From: Baffinella frigidus
Taxonomy: Eukaryota; Cryptophyceae; Cryptomonadales; Baffinellaceae
Direction of reading: 5' to 3'
Assembly (NCBI GenBank): GCA_026770585.1
Contig: MU647379.1
Span: forward strand, 116,677-127,815
Length of the DNA stretch: 11,139 bases
This document shows, piece after piece, positions 8,701-11,139 of this stretch. Position 1 is the first letter of the stretch; every line of letters starts with the position of its first letter. A program made the position numbers and the translations under genes. The notes under the pieces are model-generated. The model searched no databases and had not been told where the DNA came from. It saw only the letters and a program-made list of their open reading frames with translations.

Positions 8701-11020
8701 CGTGTTTCTGGGGCAATACTCCAATAATTAACTTAAACACGGTTCCTGGTAGTGTTCCAAGTGGGCCAGCTTGGGATTCGATCTGGCCCAACGTCAATTT
8801 CAAAATCGAAGCCCAGAACTATGGATTTGTAAAGTCGCTCGTTTCTGTTACAAATTTCAAAACCATCGGGATTTAATCAAGGAATTGGAGCCGTTTCTAG
8901 GTTTAAGTGAGCCGAGTTTCACAATTTGAACCACGAAAGCAAATTTACAAACCTATAGTTTAACTACTAAATTTCTCGGAGGATTTCTCGACCATTCTGC
9001 AAAAGTGGCCGACCACTCGGAACACTACGGGGAACATTCTGAAGTTGATTGTTGGATTGTTTCTAAGGAAACACGCCAAAAGTCAGCGATTTTGGCCACG
9101 TTTATGTCCAACCCGCGAGAGGCAGCGCTAGCCACCAGCCACCCGAAGATGACCAGATCGGGATATGTAACCTGTAGTAATTTTCACCAGGACTAAAGGC
9201 GGAGCCTTGAGTCCTGGGGGATTTTTTAACTCAACTCCACCTCGATCTGGTTCACTTCAGTTGGTTGGTGGCGCGTCCGGGGGGGGGTCGAGTGTGTCCG
9301 GCACGCGCGTGTGTGTGCACGGGCGGTGGCCGGCACACCAATGGTCCGGATTTGGCACAACGGCCAATCCATGAAATAAATGCGAGCTTATCCGGGGAAA
9401 CCTATTTTTCTTTCCTTTCCTGGCAACGAAAATGACTACACAAATCGTTGTTACTAGTAATATTAAAGCATTTGTGTAGTAATTTTCGTTGCCAGGAAAT
9501 GAAAGAAAAACAGGTTTCCCCGGATAACCGCTCGAGGCTGGAAGTGGGACTATTCTAAAACAGGGATTCTTTTACAAGTGAAGAAAAAACAGACGCGTGG
9601 TCATTTTCACACAAATAGGGGCGTTTGGTCACGTATCTCAAGGTATACCTTGAGATACGTGACCAAACCTGCCCGTGACTGGTACTAAATTTAACAAACC
9701 CACATTTAAAATAGTCCCACTTCCAGCCTCGAGTGGAAGAGCGGACCGTGGCATCGTGGCCCTCGATGGAGAGGAACACGTTGTCGGCGTCCCACGTCTT
9801 GCACGTGTCGTCGACGCCTGTCATGCAAAAAGTCACACGTCAAAGGAGGACTTCCCACACGGCGGACTACGAACCTTTCATCAAAAGTCAACTTACCTGA
9901 AGACAGTTAAATAAAGGAGTTTTGTAACGAAAATTGGCCACGTAGCACCCCGGAATCCGGGGTCAACAAATTTCTTGTAGCCCACCGAGTGGGGTTGGAC
10001 GCGACTCCGTACAAAAAATATAATTATAAAAACAATCTAGGGTACCTGTAGCTCTGTCTCAGTCTATTTGGGCTCACCAATTTTGTGAGCCCAGGCTATA
10101 TTCCACTCCAAAGTTGACGCATTTGTACAGCACACCCAGCATGTCAACTTGAGAATGGTCGGTCAACCCAAGCCACACAGCGGACTTCGAAGGGATTCTT
10201 GAATAACCCTTACGCGATAAGACCTAGGACCCTACGGTAGGCAGTCCGTAGGGACATAGGGGGGGTTCCTATGGATGAGGTAACGGAAAGGTGGCCCGAT
10301 TTGGGCCGAAAAACCCTTCGTAGCCCGCTGTAACGTGAACAGAACTAGTACCTGCTGTTGCAAATGGCCTATCACACCGGATGGTGACCCTGATCAAATT
10401 TACTTAGGGCCCTAATTAACCTTCATCTAAGGGCGGATTCTATGAGTCGTTTTAATTCGCGAAATACACAATTCAAAGTCGATTATTGACTTTGATTTAT
10501 TTCGAATCCGAGCAGATTTGCATGCAAACCACAACGCTTCAAACATAAAACCGTTTTGAGACGGGAATCATGTCGAAACGTTGCGAGTACGAGCTCGAAT
10601 TAAAAAATCTGGCTGGCTAACACAATTCAATTAAAAACGCAACGTTTCATTAGGTTTCAAACAATTCGAGCTCAAAGTGGCCGTAAAACGTTTTACGGCA
10701 ACTTTGAATTAAGAATTCTGTATTTTGTCCTCACATAGAATCCAGCCTAACTCCTATGAGAATAGGGATCCATTTCCTTTTACATTAAGCATGTCCCCGG
10801 ATTGGGTACCTGCTGTTACGATGCGCTGCCCGTCGCACGCGAACGCGACCACGGCCATCGTCTCGGAATCCACGTCCTGAATGGTCCGAACCAGATCCCC
10901 GCTCTGCGTGTCCCACACGTAGACGGTCCTGTCGTCGCCCCCGCACGCGACCAGGGGGGACGTCAGACGCGGCGAAAACACCGCCGTCCTGGCCGTGCCT
11001 TTGTGCCCCACCAGCTGCAG
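2918..11020 (-). CDS. Split WD40 beta-propeller gene, 5' incomplete, 7 exons in window
   Basis: This is a reconstructed gene on the minus strand: 11020-10810, 9817-9747, 8589-8548, 6547-6482, 5848-5756, one of 5192-5134 or 4987-4929, and 3008-2918. Each intron starts GT and ends AG, and all phases agree (1,0,0,0,0,2). The product, about 211 residues here, reads as successive WD repeats: GH-like residues (VGHKG, EGHDA, EAHSA), VAFSPDG-type strands, then GGDD/GVDD/GSDD/SADG turns, and WD or WN ends (YVWDTQ, KTWDAD, RLWNIE, KVWDGA). WD40 propellers are scaffolds for protein-protein contact; the partner and pathway cannot be told from this. The true start lies beyond the window, since the first exon has an acceptor, not a convincing start codon. 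The introns are unusually full of MITEs and telomere-like repeats. The gene could be a decaying copy, but no exon in the chosen set has a stop. Confidence 0.75.
3233..3470 (-). pseudogene. Decayed copy of exon 7 interrupted by element A5
   Basis: On the minus strand 3436-3397 reads ...ttgcatggtgcag then ATTCTGCAAGGTGTGTGAGG, matching the acceptor region and SCKVWDGAS start of exon 7 but with a stop (TGA) where Trp-Asp should be. A5 (3278-3396) follows, then sequence that could continue the copy. Sequence flanking the copy (ttcagccacgttct at 3233 and 3444) is itself repeated. Confidence 0.45.
3278..3396 (+). mobile_element. MITE family A copy A5, inside exon 7 decoy
   Basis: A 119-bp copy with both terminal repeats (aggagtacctcgctcataag / cttatgagcgaggtacccct). 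It splits the decayed exon 7 copy, so it inserted after that duplication. Confidence 0.75.
3475..3555. mobile_element. Short inverted-repeat element P
   Basis: 81 bp bounded by the perfect 14-base inverted repeat ttctggctcgtcct / aggacgagccagaa. Confidence 0.55.
3556..4240. other. Intron 6 stretch without recognised genes
   Basis: It holds a TA tract (3779-3800), three agtggaa repeats (about 3617-3676) and a short inverted pair accagtga / tcactggt (4061-4090). The open frames at 3772-4068 (plus) and 4006-4266 (minus) show no family features. Confidence 0.5.
4241..4344 (-). mobile_element. MITE family B copy B6
   Basis: 104 bp, ccccttaagtggcc at the left and ggccacttaagggac at the right. It is inverted relative to B7, which begins 53 bases later across a GC-rich spacer. 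Confidence 0.8.
4398..4502 (+). mobile_element. MITE family B copy B7
   Basis: 105 bp with tatcccttaattgcccag and ggccacttaagggata ends. The right hairpin is ggtcaattttgacc. Confidence 0.8.
4599..4706 (-). mobile_element. Repeat family C copy C0 (diverged)
   Basis: A reverse-complement match to C1/C2 from cagcgggctacc through ctatgtccctacgg to accgtagggtctatgg. It is clearly diverged in the middle. Confidence 0.6.
4732..4918. mobile_element. Inverted-repeat element D1
   Basis: 187 bp with 30-base terminal inverted repeats (ctaccacacgaggctaccca..) carrying one mismatch. The right half contains repeat E1. It lies in intron 6, just beyond the exon 6b donor. Confidence 0.85.
4831..4895 (-). repeat. 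Repeat E1 (KLIIGLLPRKHAKSQ)
   Basis: The plus strand attgctgacttttggcgtgt..ccaataattaactta is shared with E2 and, inverted, E3. One minus frame reads KLIIGLLPRKHAKSQQL. It sits inside D1. Confidence 0.65.
4929..4987 (-). CDS. WD40 exon 6b, second of a mutually exclusive pair
   Basis: A duplicate of exon 6a with the same length and phases. It has acceptor gcaacag|GTGAAG and donor GACGG|GTGAGC. It encodes VKVVSYSGAGHVFTSGSAD plus two bases of Gly, differing from 6a at three residues (A/V, C/S, A/T). No stop or frameshift has accumulated, and most base differences between the copies are silent, which hints at retained function, though recent duplication explains it too. Element D1 ends about ten bases beyond its donor. 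It could instead be a fresh, unused copy. Confidence 0.65.
4999..5114 (+). mobile_element. Repeat family C copy C1, between exons 6a and 6b
   Basis: A 116-bp element with about 11 differences from C2 (by eye). It contains hairpins tccctacgg/ccgtaggga-type and ggcccgatttgggcc. It occupies most of the 146 bases between the two alternative exons. Confidence 0.75.
5134..5192 (-). CDS. WD40 exon 6a, first of a mutually exclusive pair
   Basis: 59 nt with acceptor gcgccag|GTGAAG and a strong donor GACGG|GTGAGC. It encodes VKAVCYSGAGHVFASGSAD plus two bases of Gly. It enters in phase 0 after HSAA (exon 5) and leaves in phase 2; exon 7 supplies the final G, giving SADG-SCKVWD. The whole exon and both splice sites recur at 4929-4987 as exon 6b. 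Because 59 is not a multiple of three, including both copies would break the frame, so only one can be used per mRNA. The 116-bp element C1 sits between the copies. Confidence 0.75.
5205..5500 (+). repeat. Telomere-like array T2 in intron 5
   Basis: Degenerate ttggggt/gtggggt units give way to about 13 near-perfect TTTAGGG units (around 5357-5448), then degenerate units again. On the gene strand this is CCCTAAA. Confidence 0.95.
5497..5549 (-). pseudogene. Copy of exon 5 3' end (PECTIVEAHTAA)
   Basis: It matches the last part of exon 5, including the donor GCG|GTCAAC. The gene strand reads PECTIVEAHTAA. CCCTAAA-like repeats follow the donor directly, as they do at other introns here. No upstream part of exon 5 is present. 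Confidence 0.6.
5570..5622 (-). pseudogene. Copy of exon 5 3' end (LECPIVKAHTAA)
   Basis: The second partial copy of the exon 5 end, with donor-like GCG|GTCGAC. It lies between the (TA)n tract and the copy at 5497-5549. The acceptor side is lost. Confidence 0.6.
5625..5722. repeat. (TA)n tract with 62-base perfect palindrome
   Basis: 5661-5722 is perfectly self-complementary (tataaaagtatatgaata at one end, its reverse at the other) with TA repeats in the centre. The rest of the tract is (TA)n. A shorter TA tract lies at 3779-3800. Confidence 0.9.
5756..5848 (-). CDS. WD40 exon 5 (insert loop and AHSAA element of repeat 4)
   Basis: 93 nt, 31 codons, phase 0 on both sides. The acceptor is gacgcag|GTGCAC and the donor GCAGCG|GTCAAC. 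It reads VHPEGPHMNGCACREG, then DPHPECPIVEAHSAA. The end (IVEAHSAA) is the GH-type element that precedes VKAV of the next exon. The first part is a longer, Cys- and His-containing loop than most WD repeats have, so it is less certain. A second acceptor-like cccag lies inside it, but starting there puts the rest out of frame with exon 4. The last 35-50 bases recur twice downstream (5570-5622, 5497-5549). Confidence 0.6.
5963..6271. mobile_element. Inverted-repeat element O in intron 4
   Basis: 309 bp bounded by 21-base inverted repeats (cttcgtagaatatacttcag..) with one mismatch. No convincing coding sequence inside. It ends where the hairpin at 6271-6331 begins. Confidence 0.65.
6271..6331. 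repeat. Strong GC hairpin with competing inner arm
   Basis: 23-base perfect arms ggggcccgatgagattgccc.. (6271-6293) and its complement (6309-6331). The 15-base loop holds a second copy of ggcgggcaatctc that can pair with the same left arm. Confidence 0.9.
6334..6430 (+). repeat. 20-base tandem repeat
   Basis: Units of the form ccaatggctccaagaacgac with period 20 at 6371, 6391 and 6411, preceded by more diverged aaaacggctcc units from 6334. Both strands give repetitive open frames that are not genes. Confidence 0.9.
6482..6547 (-). CDS. WD40 exon 4 (end of repeat 3, start of repeat 4)
   Basis: 66 nt, phase 0 in and out. The acceptor is gccgcag|ACTGGG and the donor GCG|GTGCAC. It encodes TGSDDSSVRLWNIEGDPV followed by LWLA: the GSDD turn, the WN end of repeat 3 and the linker to repeat 4. 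It follows ALV of exon 3 without a frame change. Its 5' half is the source of about seven degenerate copies scattered over 6601-7410, but only this copy continues into NIEGDPVLWLA. The first intron bases (GTGCACCC) are repeated exactly as the first bases of exon 5. Confidence 0.75.
6551..6636 (-). pseudogene. Partial exon 4 copy plus 50-base intron unit next to exon 4
   Basis: The segment 6601-6635 repeats the first 35 bases of exon 4 (TGSDDASVRLL), and 6551-6600 is the 50 bases leading to the true acceptor. The pair forms an 85-base unit that recurs at 7091-7175 and 7326-7410. Its exon part ends at a GT-like site (GAG|GTTATG), but splicing it in would break the frame. Confidence 0.6.
6731..6805 (-). 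pseudogene. Partial exon 4 copy with adjoining intron segment
   Basis: The plus strand tcgtcgctcccggtttgc (from about 6734) is the exon 4 start in reverse. It is followed by the same ...ggtcaaagtagattca... sequence that precedes exon 4. Only about 20 bases of the exon part survive. Confidence 0.5.
6869..6990 (-). pseudogene. Two short exon 4 fragments (6869-6890 and 6955-6990)
   Basis: Both carry the reversed TGSDD coding core (gtcgtcgctccc). The first runs straight into a partial F element (gccaccagccacccgaag, from about 6892); the second encodes TGSDDASVRLWR and ends at GAG|GTTATG. Neither continues into the rest of exon 4. Confidence 0.5.
7141..7175 (-). pseudogene. Partial copy of WD40 exon 4 (with adjoining intron piece 7091-7140)
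   Basis: Gene-strand reading: acag|ACTGGGGTCGACGACGCGTC and onward, a copy of the first half of exon 4 that ends CTCTTGAG|GGTATG instead of continuing into NIEGDP. The bases at 7091-7140 match the intron just upstream of exon 4. Used as an exon its 35 nt would shift the frame. Confidence 0.6.
7203..7273 (+). mobile_element. Element G0, right half only
   Basis: It matches the right arm of G2 (ttttcgttgccaggaaatg.. to ggtttccccggataa). Confidence 0.7.
7304..7410 (-). pseudogene. Two exon 4 fragments in a duplicated 85-base unit
   Basis: 7376-7410 encodes TGSDDASVRLWR on the minus strand. 7327-7375 is the exon 4 upstream-intron segment, and 7304-7326 is a second exon start (TGSED) that turns into F-element end sequence. 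The arrangement repeats that at 6516-6635. Confidence 0.55.
7546..7689 (+). mobile_element. Element F1
   Basis: About 142 bp, collinear with F2. It has an imperfect inverted end gccaccagcc / ggtggttgttg, an internal ttccagattgtga and gccgatctggttcacc pair, and a central actgaaccctcagggctgag. Confidence 0.55.
7688..7712 (+). repeat. (GGT)n microsatellite
   Basis: Eight or so ggt units directly after F1. Confidence 0.85.
7742..7830 (+). mobile_element. Element G1, left half only
   Basis: It matches the left arm and loop of G2 (ttatccggggaaccctattt.. to attaaagcatttg) and stops close to element H. Confidence 0.75.
7840..8022. mobile_element. Inverted-repeat element H
   Basis: 183 bp with perfect 13-base ends taccactagccct / agggctagtggta. 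It contains the perfect 24-base palindrome at 7939-7962 centred on gcgaattcgc. A long plus-strand open frame across F1, G1 and H (7541-7999) is a chance reading. Confidence 0.6.
8155..8543 (+). repeat. Telomere-like array T3 in intron 3
   Basis: Degenerate at the left, then several runs of TTTAGGG broken by ttgttcagg/ttcatgg variants. It ends a few bases from the exon 3 donor. Confidence 0.95.
8548..8589 (-). CDS. WD40 exon 3 (VNSVAFSPDGAALV microexon)
   Basis: A 42-nt exon (14 codons, phase 0 on both sides) with acceptor gtggcag|GTCAAC and donor GTG|GTCAGA. It encodes VNSVAFSPDGAALV, the canonical inner strands of a WD repeat. It fits exactly between EGHDAT of exon 2 and TGSDDSSVRLW of exon 4. 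An alternative donor three bases earlier (CTC|GTGGTC) would drop one Val and keep the frame. The intron turns into CCCTAAA-like telomeric repeats within about ten bases of the donor. The exon is small enough for gene finders to miss. Confidence 0.75.
8676..8758 (-). repeat. Repeat E2 (KLIIGVLPQKHAKSQ) with adjacent hairpin
   Basis: The same core as E1; one minus frame reads KLIIGVLPQKHAKSQQF. A 13-base perfect hairpin (cacgtccctcccc / ggggagggacgtg, 8648-8681) overlaps its edge. Confidence 0.65.
8818..8959. mobile_element. Possible inverted-repeat element M
   Basis: 142 AT-rich bases bounded by actatggatttgtaaa / tttacaaacctatagt (two mismatches). It lies between inverted copies E2 and E3. 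Confidence 0.4.
9021..9103 (+). repeat. Repeat E3 (KLIVGLFLRKHAKSQ)
   Basis: The opposite orientation to E2, forming a large inverted pair around M. One plus frame from 9041 reads KLIVGLFLRKHAKSQRF. Confidence 0.65.
9131..9272 (+). mobile_element. Element F2
   Basis: 142 bp with ends gccaccagcc / ggttggtggc, inner pair gaccagatcg / cgatctggtt, and central hairpin caggact..agtcctg. F1 has the same layout. Confidence 0.65.
9388..9527. mobile_element. Element G2, full palindromic copy
   Basis: 140 bp with long arms (ttatccggggaaacctattt..) of roughly 55-60 bases. It folds into one hairpin over cgttgttactagtaatatta. Half copies G0 and G1 lie in intron 3. Confidence 0.85.
9531..9733. mobile_element. 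Inverted-repeat element K next to exon 2
   Basis: 203 bp with 29-base terminal inverted repeats (ctcgaggctggaagtgggac..) and one mismatch. It contains a 46-base perfect palindrome (9623-9668) centred on aaggtatacctt. It begins 3 bases after G2. Confidence 0.85.
9747..9817 (-). CDS. WD40 exon 2 (end of repeat 2, start of repeat 3)
   Basis: The acceptor is tgacag|GCGTCG. With the single G left by exon 1 it gives Gly, so the join reads RIVTA-G-VDDTCKTWDADN, a normal WD-repeat turn and end. It continues VFLSIEGHDAT, the GH element of the next repeat. The donor is ACG|GTCCGC, phase 0. Length 71 nt (2 + 23 codons). The inverted-repeat element K ends 13 bases downstream of the exon. The same frame stays open past the donor (VRSSTRGWK), so a 3'-extended form cannot be excluded, but the next exon resumes with the expected Val of the repeat. 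Confidence 0.8.
9915..10214. other. Intron 1 stretch without recognised genes
   Basis: Only a 9-base hairpin tgggctcac / gtgagccca (10069-10093) stands out. AT-rich in part; no exon-like reading found. Confidence 0.5.
10215..10330 (+). mobile_element. Repeat family C copy C2
   Basis: 116 bp, same length as C1 and collinear with it throughout, in intron 1 of the WD40 gene. Confidence 0.75.
10435..10743. mobile_element. Inverted-repeat element L in intron 1
   Basis: 309 bp bounded by ggattctatg / catagaatcc. Inside are a 20-base perfect palindrome gccgtaaaacgttttacggc (10680-10699), extended with one mismatch to 10672-10707, and further short inverted pairs. Confidence 0.5.
10810..11020 (-). 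CDS. WD40 exon 1 of window (WD repeat 1 and most of repeat 2)
   Basis: The exon carries LVGHKGTARTAVFSP, then a GGDDRTVYVWD turn and end, completing the first WD repeat. It then runs on through DLVRTI, AVVAFACDG and QRIVTA, the first part of the second repeat. The acceptor is either ccccag (exon from 11020, frame starts CTG CAG) or six bases later, ctgcag (exon from 11014); both keep the frame. The donor is GCAG|GTACCC, leaving one base of a Gly codon (phase 1), which the exon at 9817 completes exactly. Upstream (11021-11139) is CCCTAAA-like intron sequence on the gene strand. An ATG lies just upstream at 11051-11053, but it is followed by SLNLSGEPQ and sits against the telomere-like tract, so an upstream exon is the better reading. 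Confidence 0.85.
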
Positions 11021-11053
11021 CTGGGGTTCCCCTGATAGATTTAGGGAACACAC

Positions 11054-11139
11054 GGCTTAGGGTTTGGGGTTGGGGTTTAGGGTAGCATTTAGGGGTTAGT
11101 TGAGCATTTAGGGGTACGGTTGACCGTTTCGGGTTGAGA
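11054..11139 (+). repeat. Telomere-like tract T4 upstream of exon 1
   Basis: Degenerate ttagggtttgggg / catttaggggt units, running to the window edge. Confidence 0.8.

Noticed and set aside
2690-10743. Equal lengths of D1 and J (187) and of O and L (309) as evidence of shared families
   Set aside because: Terminal and internal sequences do not match; equal lengths are probably coincidence.

Overview
This window looks like nuclear DNA of a eukaryotic microbe, most likely an alga. Three things suggest this: plant/alga-type telomere-like arrays (TTTAGGG), spliced exons with GT..AG borders, and very dense short inverted-repeat (MITE-like) elements. Bacterial gene organisation, a CRISPR array, rRNA and tRNA were not seen. 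The lineage cannot be fixed from sequence alone; cryptophyte- or dinoflagellate-type genomes are guesses.

Main result: the minus strand carries most of one split gene for a WD40 beta-propeller protein. Its exons are 42 to 211 nt and are hidden because the introns (about 560 to 2,100 nt) are packed with repeats. In gene order the exons are 11020-10810, 9817-9747, 8589-8548, 6547-6482, 5848-5756, then either 5192-5134 or 4987-4929, then 3008-2918 (possibly ending at 2942). Every junction joins in phase (phases 1,0,0,0,0,2), and the joined product (about 211 residues in the window) reads as four complete WD repeats plus the start of a fifth. The 5' end of the gene lies beyond 11139. The 3' end is unclear; an exon-like piece at 2588-2509 may continue it.

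Two near-identical copies of one exon (5192-5134 and 4987-4929) both keep acceptor and donor sites. Each starts in phase 0 and ends in phase 2, so using both would shift the frame. This is the signature of a mutually exclusive exon pair, with a MITE between the copies.

Layout: 1-2508 is repeat-rich (families A, B and I, a telomere-like tract) with one lipase-like motif (GHSLGGG) on the minus strand. 2509-3008 holds a possible terminal WD40 exon and a clear one. 3009-5133 is a long intron with families A, B, C, D and P. 5134-5848 holds the duplicated exon, a telomere-like array, an AT palindrome and repeated pieces of the preceding exon. 5849-8547 holds two introns around the exon at 6547-6482, including about seven extra fragments of that exon. 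8548-11020 holds three exons separated by elements E, F, G, K, L, M and C. 11021-11139 is telomere-like intron sequence.

Most long open frames here are chance readings through repeats; family A, for example, repeatedly encodes the spurious peptide RGTSLIRNRPP. No transposase was seen, so all mobile elements here look non-autonomous.
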